Shown: one piece after another, positions 1-7,919 of the stretch | Layout: each line of letters opens with the position of its first letter | Numbering within the stretch: position 1 is the first letter of the stretch | NCBI RefSeq assembly: GCF_001238275.1 | Contig: NZ_LGTB01000044.1 | Location: 29,838 to 93,837, forward strand | Length of the DNA: 64,000 bases | From: Bradyrhizobium viridifuturi | GTDB lineage: Bacteria > Pseudomonadota > Alphaproteobacteria > Rhizobiales > Xanthobacteraceae | Direction: 5' to 3' | Position numbers and translations under genes: made by a program | Notes under the pieces: model-generated | Databases searched by the model: none | The model's input: the letters and a program-made list of their open reading frames with translations, nothing else | What the model was told of the DNA's origin: nothing

Positions 1-31
1 GTAACCCCCTCCGCGGCAGCGGTCGCGGCTC

Positions 32-78
32 TTGACTTCTGCTCCGAATAATCTGATATTTCTGTCATGACAGAAATA
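32..78 (+). promoter_or_regulatory. Promoter and 22-bp palindromic operator over the MarR/GbsR start codon
   Basis: A -35 like TTGACT (32-37) and a -10 like TGATAT (54-59) are separated by 16 bases. A perfect palindrome covers 57-78: TATTTCTGTCA followed directly by its reverse complement. It overlaps the -10 and contains the ATG (67-69) of the regulator gene at its centre. Transcription would begin within a few bases of the ATG, so the mRNA would be nearly leaderless. Autorepression by the encoded MarR-type dimer is inferred from the position. Confidence 0.65.
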
Positions 79-624
79 ACTGCCAAGAGAAAGCTTCCCG
101 CCGTCGTCGAGCGCTTCATCCTGCATTGGGGTGACATGGGCGACGAGTGGGGCGTCAACCGCTCGGTCAGCCAGATCCACGGGCTCCTCTATCTCGCCGA
201 GGCGCCGATGACGGCGGAGGACATTGCCGACACGCTCGGCATGGCGCGCTCCAACGTCTCCAACTCGATCAAGGAGCTGCTGTCCTGGGGCTTGATCCGG
301 CGGGTGCCGATCCTCGGCGACCGTCGCGATCATTTCGAGGCCGAGACCGACATCTGGGAGGTCGCCGCCAAGATCGCGGCCGGGCGCAAGGAGCGCGAGA
401 TCGATCCCGCGCTTGCAGCGCTGCGCGCCTGCGTCTCCGACGCGGCCGACGATCCCGCGATCAGTCCGCTCGCCAGCAAGCGGCTGAAGGAGATGCTGAC
501 ATTCACCGAGCTTGTCGACCGCTGGTACACGCAGATGCTGAACGTGCCGCGGCCGCGTTTGGTCGCGCTGATCAAGCTCGGCGAGAAGATCGTTAGTTTC
601 CTGCCAACGGGCAGAGCCAAATAG
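67..624 (+). CDS. GbsR/MarR-family transcriptional regulator
   Basis: A 185-residue winged-helix DNA-binding protein. The helix-turn-helix lies at about residues 45-80 (MTAEDIADTLGMARSNVSNS, then a recognition-wing region with a GDRRDHF motif), the pattern of GbsR-type MarR relatives. Such proteins repress a small neighbouring set of genes and often their own. The ATG at 67 lies in the middle of a perfect 22-bp palindrome. There is no ribosome-binding site between the predicted -10 and the ATG, so translation is probably leaderless. The DUF4166 and TIGR01777 genes follow at short spacing and are its likely targets. The ligand is unknown. Confidence 0.85.
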   Translation: MTEITAKRKLPAVVERFILHWGDMGDEWGVNRSVSQIHGLLYLAEAPMTAEDIADTLGMARSNVSNSIKELLSWGLIRRVPILGDRRDHFEAETDIWEVAAKIAAGRKEREIDPALAALRACVSDAADDPAISPLASKRLKEMLTFTELVDRWYTQMLNVPRPRLVALIKLGEKIVSFLPTGRAK

Positions 625-650
625 GGGCATCGGCGTAACGGGAGTGTGCG

Positions 651-1316
651 ATGACGTCAGCAAGGATATCCACCTTAAAGACAGCGCCGGCTTCCGATAC
701 CAAACTGCTCGACGATCATCGCTTCCGCGCGTTGCTGCCGGACGAGGATTGGGGCCGGCTGCCGGTCGCGATCTGGCGCCGCTTCTCGAAGCGGTTCGAG
801 GACGGCAATACTGTCGTCTATGTCGGCGAGGTCGAGGAAGCCGCAAGCAGCCGCGCCGGCTGGTGGCTGGCACAAGCTGCGCGGCTGATTGGCGGGCCGC
901 TTCCGACCGGAAGCGAGACGCGCGTGCCGATGATCGTCACGGTCACCGAGGACGCCGCCAGCGGCGGCCAGATCTGGACCCGCATCTGCGCGCGGCGCGA
1001 CGGCTTCCCGCAGGTGATTCATTCCGCCAAGCGTTTTGCCGGGCCGACCGGACTTGAGGAGTATGTCGGCTTCGGCCTCAGCATGGCGCTGACGATCGCG
1101 GTCGAGCACGAGGCGCTGGTGTTTCGTAGCGTCGGCTATTCGCTGCAGCTCGGTCCATTCCGGCTGTTGCTGCCCGAATGGCTCACCCCCGGCGATCTCA
1201 CCGTGACCCATTCCGATCTCGGCTGCGGCGACTTCCGCTTCACCTTGGAGATCATCCACCCGCGTTTCGGCCGGCTGATCCGTCAGTCCGCCGTGTTCAG
1301 GGAGGCTTCGTTATGA
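651..1316 (+). CDS. DUF4166 domain-containing protein
   Basis: A 221-residue soluble protein that matches my recollection of the DUF4166 family across its length. Features are an N-terminal FRALLPDEDWGRLP segment and a C-terminal FTLEIIHPRFGRL segment. No catalytic motif or signal peptide is visible. It starts 26 bases after the MarR/GbsR gene and overlaps the following membrane/oxidoreductase gene by 4 bases (ATGA), so the two are translationally coupled. In related genomes DUF4166 domains are found beside or fused to TIGR01777-type epimerases, which fits this order. The function is unknown; a lipid- or cofactor-related role is only a guess. Confidence 0.8.
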   Translation: MTSARISTLKTAPASDTKLLDDHRFRALLPDEDWGRLPVAIWRRFSKRFEDGNTVVYVGEVEEAASSRAGWWLAQAARLIGGPLPTGSETRVPMIVTVTEDAASGGQIWTRICARRDGFPQVIHSAKRFAGPTGLEEYVGFGLSMALTIAVEHEALVFRSVGYSLQLGPFRLLLPEWLTPGDLTVTHSDLGCGDFRFTLEIIHPRFGRLIRQSAVFREASL

Positions 1317-2748
1317 CGCCGTTACTGTGGATCCTGGTCGCCATCCAGATCGCGATGGGCGCGTTCGATACCTTCTATCACCACGAATTCACCGAGCGGC
1401 TCGCATGGCGTCCCTCGCAGCGCCATGAGCTGCAGCTGCACAGCGTGCGCAACATGCTTTATGCGCTGCTGTTCCTGGTGCTCGGCTGGCTCGAGGTCCA
1501 CGGCATTCTTGCGATCGCCATCATGGCCGTGCTGGTCGTCGAGGTCGTGATCACGCTGATGGACTTTGTCGAGGAGGATTTGAGCCGGAAGCTGCCGCCG
1601 AGCGAGCGGATCAATCACACGCTGCTGGCGATCAATTACGGCGCGATCCTCGTGCTGCTGGTGCCCGTGCTGATCGGCTGGGCGATGCTGCCGACTGCCG
1701 TCGCGCCGGCCTTTGCAGGGCTCCTGAGCCTGTTCGCGACGCCGCGGCCTTTGGAGCTGCGCTATTCGGCGCACGAGACTTTGCTGCGGCCACGCGCCTC
1801 GCACGGATGGCGAGCCGGCCGGCCGCGACGCTGGTCGAGAAGTTGCCAGCGGGGCAGACCGTGCTGGTGACCGGCGCGACCGGCTTCATCGGCAGCCGCC
1901 TGGTCGCAAGCCTCACCGCGTCGGGCCATCAGGTAATCGCGCTGATCCGCAATCCGGCGAAGGCCGAGATGCTGCCGCCACCGGTGACGTTGATCACGAG
2001 CCTCGATCAGTTGCCAGCCGAGACCAGGATCGACGCCATCGTCAATCTCGCGGGCGAGCCGATTGGCAACGGGCTTTGGACCGAGGCCAAGCGCCGCAGG
2101 ATCATCGCCTCGCGGATCGATATGACGGCCGATGTCGTCAAGCTGATCGCGCGGCTCGAGCGCAAGCCGCAGGTCTTGGTGAGCGGCTCCGCGATCGGCT
2201 GGTACGGGCTTTGGCAGGACCAGGTGCTCACGGAGTCGGCGAAGTCCCATGCCTGCTTCAGTCACGAGCTGTGCGAGGCCTGGGAGAATGCGGCGAAGCC
2301 CACCGCCGACCACGGCGTGCGCGTGGCGTATTTGCGGATCGGCCTCGTGGTCGGTACCGATGGCGGCTTCATCACGCGGATGCTGACGCCGTTCGAATTC
2401 GGTCTCGGCGGGCCGCTCGGCTCCGGCAGGCAGTGGATGTCGTGGATCGAGCGCGACGATCTGGTGCGCCTGATCGCCCATGTGATCGCGAAGCCTGAGT
2501 TTTCGGGACCGGTCAACGCAACCGCGCCGATCCCGGTGACCAACACGAAATTCACCGAGGAGCTGGGACGTCGCCTGCACCGGCCCACGATCTTTCGCGT
2601 GCCGGCCGCGCTGCTCCGTGCCGTCGGCGGCGATTTCGCCAATGAGCTCTTGCTCGGCGGCCAGCGCGTGTTGCCAAACAAGGCGCTGAGCAACGGTTTC
2701 GTGTTCCGGCACGAGACGCTACGCAGCGCGTTCGACGCGATCTTGTAG
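1313..2748 (+). pseudogene. TIGR01777-family NAD(P)-dependent oxidoreductase with N-terminal membrane domain (frameshifted)
   Basis: The first frame runs from ATG 1313 and encodes about 140 residues with four hydrophobic segments (MTPLLWILVAIQIAMGAFDT at the start). It then breaks near 1740, where the +1 frame continues exactly (AAAFGAALFGARDF, then MASRPAATLVEK). Restoring one base gives 478 residues. The second part is an extended short-chain dehydrogenase/epimerase: the Rossmann motif VTGATGFIGSRL is at about residue 185, followed by a GSAIGWYG segment and the typical C-terminal RVLPNKALSNGF. The family is named TIGR01777 and its reaction is not well defined. The gap fits one G lost from GG in ACGGCC. 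The gene overlaps DUF4166 by 4 bases. I think the gene is intact in the organism and the break is a sequence error. Confidence 0.8.
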
Positions 2749-2759
2749 AGGAGGGGCGT

Positions 2760-3185
2760 ATGTCCAGCACGTGTTGTCGTTCAATCGGCGGCTGGCTCGC
2801 GGGCTGCGGCGCCGCGACCGCGGTTCTTTCCGGTGTCGTCCAGACCATTCTGATGATCACGTCGGGTGGCAACATAACGAGATTGTTGGGCGGCATCGTC
2901 GTGCTGCTGCTTCCGTCGGCCGTGGTCTTCGTCATCACCTGTCTGCTCACCGCAATTCCCGCGGCGTTGGTCGTCTGGCTCGCCGAGGAATTCCAGATCC
3001 GGGCTGCCGGCTTCTTCGCTTGCGCCGGCGCTGCAATCGGCGCGTTGAGCATCAGCGTGCTCGTTCGCTCGCCGGCCGTCTGGACTTCAGGGCTTGTTGG
3101 TCTGTTCATCGCGGCCGGATGTATCGCGGGCCTGACCTACTGGTTCGTCATGAGCGAACTGGCGGCCCGCGAGGACTCGATGTGA
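2760..3185 (+). CDS. Hypothetical four-helix membrane protein
   Basis: A 141-residue protein with about four hydrophobic segments (residues 15-35, 40-70, 80-100 and 110-130) and little polar sequence between them. The start is supported by GAGGAGGGG just upstream. It follows the TIGR01777 gene by 11 bases and may be the last gene of the MarR/GbsR-led operon. It converges on the LysR gene with only 18 bases between them. I do not recognise a family. Confidence 0.65.
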   Translation: MSSTCCRSIGGWLAGCGAATAVLSGVVQTILMITSGGNITRLLGGIVVLLLPSAVVFVITCLLTAIPAALVVWLAEEFQIRAAGFFACAGAAIGALSISVLVRSPAVWTSGLVGLFIAAGCIAGLTYWFVMSELAAREDSM

Positions 3186-3203
3186 CCCATGGTGTTGCTT
3201 GCA

Positions 3204-4061
3204 CTATGTCGCGGCCGCCACGCTCCGAAACGTCGCAGCCAACGTCCGTAACGCCGCGAGCTTGGCGGGATCGCTGACCTTCGAATGCAGCATTACCTTT
3301 GACGCACCGAGCCGCGGGAGCTTGTGGGGTGTTCCGATATCGATCAAACCCGGCGGCGCGATGCGGCGGACGAGGGGTGCGACTGCAAGCCCTGCGAGCG
3401 CCGCTGCGACCACCGCGGTGACGCCGCCGCCGACGAAGCTTTCGGTCCAGGCGATGCCGGCCTTGTCGAGTGCGCGGACGGCCAATGCACGCACGCCGCA
3501 TGGTGGCGCGAGTGTTGCCAGCGGCAAGGCATCGCCGCGCGGCCAGACGAAGCGCTTGGCGGCGAACCAGCCGAATTCATCCTCGGTCAGTTTCTCGCCG
3601 CCGCGCCGGCTGCCTTCCTGGCGCACGATGACCGCGTCGAGCTCGCCGGAATCGTAGTCATCGAGCATCTCGCGCGAGAAGCCGATGGTCACGGAGAGTG
3701 CTAGCTGCGAGGCCATCGCGTGCAGCCGCTCCAGCAGCGGCACCAGCTCGGGGCCGGCGGCGTGATCGCTGATCCCGAGCGTGAGTTGCTGCCGCGCCGG
3801 CTTCTCGCCCGACAATGCGCGATCATGCACCTCGATCAGCGCGCGGGCGTGCTGCAGGAAGGCGGCACCGTCGGCGGTCAGCCGCACCGCGCGCGGCGAC
3901 CGCTCGACCAGCCGCTTGCCGAGCACGGTTTCGAGCCGCTGCAATTTCATGCTGATCGCCGCCTGCGTGGTGCCGAGCGCCTCGGCGGCGCGGGTGAAGC
4001 CCTGCAGCTCGGCGACGAGGAGGAAGGCCTGCACGGTATCGATGTCGAGCGTGGCGGTCAT
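3204..4061 (-). CDS. LysR-family transcriptional regulator
   Basis: About 285 residues from the ATG at 4061; a TTG two codons upstream is less likely. The N-terminal winged helix-turn-helix is clear (TVQAFLLVAELQGFTRAAEALGTTQAAIS, shown only in part here). It is followed by an LTTR effector domain beginning near residue 90 (LTLGISDHAAGPELVPLLER). It is transcribed away from the tautomerase gene at 4177, the usual arrangement for an LTTR and its target. An inverted repeat at 4067-4080 lies immediately upstream of the start and is a candidate binding site. The effector is not predictable. Confidence 0.88.
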   Translation of the reverse strand: MTATLDIDTVQAFLLVAELQGFTRAAEALGTTQAAISMKLQRLETVLGKRLVERSPRAVRLTADGAAFLQHARALIEVHDRALSGEKPARQQLTLGISDHAAGPELVPLLERLHAMASQLALSVTIGFSREMLDDYDSGELDAVIVRQEGSRRGGEKLTEDEFGWFAAKRFVWPRGDALPLATLAPPCGVRALAVRALDKAGIAWTESFVGGGVTAVVAAALAGLAVAPLVRRIAPPGLIDIGTPHKLPRLGASKVMLHSKVSDPAKLAALRTLAATFRSVAAAT

Positions 4062-4066
4062 GATCA

Positions 4067-4080
4067 ATGATCGTTATCAT
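4067..4080. promoter_or_regulatory. Candidate LysR operator between LysR and tautomerase genes
   Basis: ATGAT-CGTT-ATCAT is a perfect inverted repeat of 14 bases close to the LysR start codon and about 100 bases before the tautomerase. A second, imperfect dyad (TATC-CATATA-GATA) lies just beyond it. The symmetry suits an LTTR site. That this regulator binds here is inferred from position only. Confidence 0.4.
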
Positions 4081-4176
4081 TACTATCCATATAGATAAGA
4101 TACCAAGATGATACGCAAAGGTCTAGCTAGAGGAGGCGCGATTGACCCGCGCCCACCGAACTCAAGGAGACCGATC

Positions 4177-4602
4177 ATGCCGCTCATCACCGTCACTTAT
4201 GCAACCTCCCGCGAGAGGCCGTCGCTGAAGTCCGACATCGCGGGCGCCGTGTCGGAGCTGACCGCCGGGATTCTGCACAAGGACCCCAAGGTCACCGCCA
4301 TTATCGTGAAGTCCGCAGATGCCGCCGACTGGTTCGCCGGCGGCAAGTCGCTCGCCGAGCAGGGGCTGGCAAGCTACTGGCTCGACGTCCATGTCAGCGA
4401 AGGCACCAACACCAAGGACGAGAAGGCGGCCTATCTCGCCGCGCTGTTCAAGCGGATGGGCGAGTTGCTCGGGCCGCTCCACACCGAGAGCTACGCTCAT
4501 GTCGACGAAGTGAGGGGCGATGCCTACGGTTTCGGCGGCCTGACCCAGGAGCGCCGCTACATCGCCGGCAAGCTCGAAGTCGCGCCGCAGAAGGCGGCGT
4601 AG
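4177..4602 (+). CDS. Tautomerase-superfamily protein
   Basis: 141 residues starting MPLITVTYA, so removal of Met leaves the N-terminal proline that is the catalytic base in 4-oxalocrotonate-tautomerase-like enzymes. The start at 4177 is chosen because it exposes Pro1 and has AAGGAGA upstream; a longer frame from 4108 has neither. The protein is about twice the length of a single 4-OT unit, as in several fused or extended members. It is divergent from a LysR gene, suggesting inducible expression. The true substrate is unknown; many such proteins are annotated only as tautomerase family. Confidence 0.78.
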   Translation: MPLITVTYATSRERPSLKSDIAGAVSELTAGILHKDPKVTAIIVKSADAADWFAGGKSLAEQGLASYWLDVHVSEGTNTKDEKAAYLAALFKRMGELLGPLHTESYAHVDEVRGDAYGFGGLTQERRYIAGKLEVAPQKAA

Positions 4603-4605
4603 ATC

Positions 4606-5332
4606 CTACGCCGTCGCTTCCGGCAGGCGCGCCGCGGTGTCGCCGAACACCTCGATAAACGCCTGCCGGAGCGCGAGGTCGACATCGGCCATCGTGACCG
4701 GCAGGCCGAGATCGACCAGCGAGGTGACTCCGTAGCGCGGATCGACCACGCCGCAGGGGACGATCGCCTGGAAGTGGGAGAGGTCGGGCTCGACATTAAT
4801 CGCGATGCCGTGGAACGAGACCCAGCGGCGCAGCCGTACGCCGATCGCGGCGATCTTGTCCTCGTGGCCCGGCCCCTTGTCCGGGCGCTTCACCCAGACG
4901 CCGACGCGGTCTTCGCGGCGCTCACCGCGGACGTGAAGGCGGCGAGGGTGCGGATGATCCATTCTTCCAGTGAGGCGACATAGGCACGCACATCCGGCCG
5001 CCGCCGCTTGAGGTCGAGCATCACGTAAGCCACGCGCTGGCCCGGGCGTGATAGGTGACCTGGCCGCCGCGGCCGCTCTGGAAGGTCGGAAAGCGCGGGT
5101 CGAGCAGGTCGTCCGCCTTGCCGCTGGTGCCGGAAGTGTAGAGCGGCGGGTGCTCCAGCAGCCACACCAGTTCCGCTGCCTCGCCCGTGGCGATCGCGGC
5201 AACTCGTGCGTCCATCGCAGCGAGAGAATCGGGGTAGGGCACCGGACGATCCGAAATCCGCCATTCGACGGCTTCGCCGCCCGCAGGGCGCGCAAAGGTC
5301 GTCAAATCGAGGCTTTGGCGGTCGTTAACCAT
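4606..5332 (-). pseudogene. lipB: Octanoyltransferase LipB (two frameshifts)
   Basis: LipB moves the octanoyl group from acyl carrier protein to lipoyl domains of 2-oxoacid dehydrogenases and the glycine cleavage system. Three successive minus-strand frames carry the family in order. The first is MVNDRQSLDL through EHPPLYTSGT and GRGGQVTYH. The second, after a break near 5042, is GQRVAYVMLDLKRR through WIIRTLAAF. The third, after a break near 4937, is VRGERREDRVGVWV, DKIAAIGVR (Lys), SFHGIAIN and IVPCGV (active-site Cys). Adding one base at each break gives 242 residues, the usual length. The breaks fit GG to G and AA to A. It lies 3 bases from the tautomerase stop. Loss of LipB without external lipoate would be severe, so a sequence error is more likely than decay. 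Confidence 0.85.
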
Positions 5333-5392
5333 TAGCTAACCCTAACGTGGTCAGGTGAACCCACAATTTAGTTCCCGTTCGGCGGTTCAGAA

Positions 5393-5638
5393 GTGCCCAC
5401 CCTCGATAAAGTCAGTGTTGATCTCATGGTGGTCCTTGGCACCACCACGATGCCGATTCACCAGGTGATGCGGCTCTCCCGCGGCGCCATCATCGAACTG
5501 GATGCCACCGAGGCCGACGAGGTCAAGATCCTCGCCAACAACCTGCCGGTGGCCAGTGGCGTGGTCCTGGTCGACCGCAACCGGATTGCGGTCGAGGTCA
5601 AGCAAATGCTGCCGAAATCTCCCGGGGTTCGCAGTTAA
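5393..5638 (+). CDS. Small FliN/SpoA-domain (flagellar motor switch-like) protein
   Basis: 81 residues from a GTG at 5393, which is the first possible start after an in-frame TAG at 5369. Nearly the whole protein is one SpoA domain (VSVDLMVVLGTTTMPIHQVM, then LSRGAIIEL, LANNLPVASG, VDRNRIAVEV). SpoA domains build the C-ring switch protein FliN and the type III secretion protein SctQ. This copy lacks the N-terminal part of normal FliN (usually over 100 residues) and no flagellar gene is nearby. It may be an accessory switch protein or a reduced paralogue. The domain call is strong and the role is uncertain. Confidence 0.75.
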   Translation: MPTLDKVSVDLMVVLGTTTMPIHQVMRLSRGAIIELDATEADEVKILANNLPVASGVVLVDRNRIAVEVKQMLPKSPGVRS

Positions 5639-5730
5639 TTCAAGCATCAAGCGGCTTGTCCCTGCATCCGTGATTTGTTACATGGCCCCGTCGATGCGGC
5701 GGCGCCTTAGGGTTCCATCCGACATCCTTA

Positions 5731-5815
5731 GCGCTCGTGGCGGAATTGGTAGACGCGCTGCCTTGAGGTGGCAGTGGGTAACACCGTGGGGGTTCGAGTC
5801 CCTCCGAGCGCACCA
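5731..5815 (+). tRNA. tRNA-Leu (anticodon GAG)
   Basis: An 85-base class II tRNA. The acceptor stem GCGCTCG (5731-5737) pairs with CGAGCGC (5805-5811), followed by discriminator A and an encoded CCA (5813-5815). The anticodon stem CTGCC/GGCAG encloses the loop TTGAGGT, giving anticodon GAG at 5765-5767, which reads CUC. The long variable arm and the T-loop GGTTCGAGTCC are present, as expected for leucine. Confidence 0.96.
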
Positions 5816-6066
5816 CCCCTCAGCTGATCCTTGAAATCGCTGGATTTTTCGATGCAGGGCCGGTCGCCGGCGGTGCCGGTCCTATACTCGCCGGGCAGCT
5901 CCCGGCGAGGGCCGGCTGCGGCGCTGAGGTGCCGCTCGATGCGCTCCTGTAACACCGGTCAGATAGATTCGCGGTTGCGTGGCCTGCCGGTTCGGCGCCG
6001 CCGATCGGAGGGGCAGCCGCTTTTCCTCAGCGCGCCGCCGCAAGCCTGCCCCACCCGGAGCTCCCG

Positions 6067-6441
6067 ATGATCTTTGCTAGCTACGCCTACCGTGCCGTCT
6101 CCAATTTCGTGTTCCTGGGGCTGGTCTATTTCACGCTGAACCTGCTGGAAAAATACGAGCAGCGCGCGACGGTCGCGATCCTGGTCCTGGTCTATGCGGT
6201 GATGCATGCGCTTTCCGGTCTGCGCTCGTTCTATTTCTTTCAGCGCATCGAGCGCCTCGAAGGCGAGACGCGGCGGCTGGCCGCAGCGGCCGGCGAGGGG
6301 CCCAATGCGAGCGCCTCGCGCAAGAAGATCGTCGCCGATGTCACCGAGCTCAGGCATGCCGGCGAGATCAAGTCCTACATCGACATCTTCTTCCTGGCGC
6401 TGGTGATCCTGCTCTGCGTCGCCAAGATCGTCGCCAGCTAG
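6067..6441 (+). CDS. Hypothetical membrane protein
   Basis: 124 residues with three hydrophobic segments: about 10-27, 37-55 and 107-122. A charged stretch between the second and third (IERLEGETRRLAAAAGEG) looks helical. The start ATG at 6067 follows GGAGCTCC. It ends 8 bases before the convergent polysaccharide deacetylase gene. The 250 bases between tRNA-Leu and this gene contain a strong hairpin (5887-5909, CTCGCCGGG/CCCGGCGAG) without a T-run. I do not recognise the family. Confidence 0.65.
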   Translation: MIFASYAYRAVSNFVFLGLVYFTLNLLEKYEQRATVAILVLVYAVMHALSGLRSFYFFQRIERLEGETRRLAAAAGEGPNASASRKKIVADVTELRHAGEIKSYIDIFFLALVILLCVAKIVAS

Positions 6442-6449
6442 ATCGCGCG

Positions 6450-7823
6450 CTAGTCCTGCACGCGCTTGCCGGCCGCCGAGGCTTCGGCGCGCGGGGTGCG
6501 CTTGGCGACGTGAATCGATGCGTTGCTTGCAGCTGGCGGCGCGACGTGCATGGGCCCGCCGCGGCCTTTGCCATGAGCCGCCGCAGGGATCTGATGCGCG
6601 GCTTGCTTCGGATGCCTCGCCTGCCGCGCCGAGATCGCCTGTGCGCGCGGTGTGCCGGCGGCTGGAGCAGCCGCGCGCTGCGCGAGGCGTCGATTCGTCG
6701 CCGAGCGGGCCGCGAGCAGGGTCAGGTCCAGCGCTTCGGGAACGCGAAACACGTCGGCCGCCGGGATCGGCAATGTCGAGACCGGCGCGAGCTGCGCGAC
6801 CTGCGGCTGCGGCCATGCCGTGCGGACCGGCACGCCGATCCGGGCGCGCTGGGCATGGTCGAGGATGTCGGCGTCACGCCAATCCAGATCGGCAAAGACA
6901 GGTGCCGGCAGCATCCGCGTCGCGGTGAAGACGAAGTTGGGGATTCTCGGCCAGCGCGTGGTCGCCACCGTCTCGGTCGGCGGATGCATGAACCATTGCT
7001 GTGGCTCAGTTGGCGTCGCCGGACGGTCAGGTTTCGCCGGCACGACGTGGACGATGCGGTAGCCGCGCTCTTTCAGCGTGTTGAGGATGCGCGGCAGCGC
7101 CGCCACCGTGCGCGGCTGGATGTCGTGCAGCAGCAGGATGCCCTTGTGCTTGGCTTCGATGCGCTGGATCGCGAGGTCGTAGACCCGCTGCGGCGAGATG
7201 TGGCGCCAGTCGTCGGCCGGGAAGTCGGCGCTCCAGACCTGGATGCCCTGCGACGCCAGATAGGCTTCCGGGATCTCGGCGCGCATCAGGCCGGGAATCC
7301 GGAAGAACGGCGCGAGCTTGCTCTTGTCACCGTTGAGCGCGGCGAGCGTCGAGGCGATGCCGTCGTCGACCTCCTGCTTCACCCGCTCGAGCGGCATCTT
7401 GTTCATCGTCAGCGGATGGTTCTGGCTGTGCGTGCCGACGGTATGGCCAGCCGCGATCAGCTTGCGCACGCCCTCCGGATTGAACCGGGCCTGGGAGCCG
7501 ATCGTGAAGAAGGTCGCCTTGACGCACTGGCTGGCGAGGATGGCCAGCACCTGGTTGCTGTATTTCGGCAACGGCCCGTCGTCGAAGGTCAGCACCACCT
7601 CGTGATCGGCGAGCGGCAGCGTCTCCGGATACTGCATGGTGCCGATCCGCGGATGCTCCTTGGGATCGACGACGATGGTCCGCGAGGTGCCGAGCGCGTT
7701 GGGGTTACCTGGGCAGTCCGCAGCTAGGGCGGCCTGCGGCGTCATGAAGGAGCAGCCCAGCAGTGCCGCGCCGATCACGGTCCGCGACCGCTTCTGGATC
7801 ATCACCAGGACGTTTGCAATCAT
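6450..7823 (-). CDS. Secreted polysaccharide deacetylase with low-complexity C-terminal tail
   Basis: A NodB-homology carbohydrate esterase family 4 protein, expected to remove N- or O-acetyl groups from polysaccharide in the periplasm. A signal peptide is visible (hydrophobic stretch ending QAALAADCPG). The metal and catalytic motifs are present: TFDDGP, then HTVGTHSQNHP, PFFRIPG and LLHDIQPRT. About 150 residues after the domain are rich in Ala, Pro and Arg and look disordered. The start is uncertain: ATG 7823 is used here, while ATG 7802 would give a tighter signal peptide. A paralogue with the same domain order lies immediately upstream, in the same direction. Confidence 0.85.
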   Translation of the reverse strand: MIANVLVMIQKRSRTVIGAALLGCSFMTPQAALAADCPGNPNALGTSRTIVVDPKEHPRIGTMQYPETLPLADHEVVLTFDDGPLPKYSNQVLAILASQCVKATFFTIGSQARFNPEGVRKLIAAGHTVGTHSQNHPLTMNKMPLERVKQEVDDGIASTLAALNGDKSKLAPFFRIPGLMRAEIPEAYLASQGIQVWSADFPADDWRHISPQRVYDLAIQRIEAKHKGILLLHDIQPRTVAALPRILNTLKERGYRIVHVVPAKPDRPATPTEPQQWFMHPPTETVATTRWPRIPNFVFTATRMLPAPVFADLDWRDADILDHAQRARIGVPVRTAWPQPQVAQLAPVSTLPIPAADVFRVPEALDLTLLAARSATNRRLAQRAAAPAAGTPRAQAISARQARHPKQAAHQIPAAAHGKGRGGPMHVAPPAASNASIHVAKRTPRAEASAAGKRVQD

Positions 7824-7919
7824 CGCATCTCGGCCGCATTCCAAACGCACTGACGAATCCTTAAGGGCGGCCCCATGAATGCCGCCTTAACGGTCTGTAA
7901 TCCAGCTTGGGTGCCGGGT

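Noticed and set aside
5887..5909. Perfect 9-bp hairpin after tRNA-Leu as a Rho-independent terminator
   Set aside because: There is no T-run on either strand within ten bases, so I did not call a terminator.
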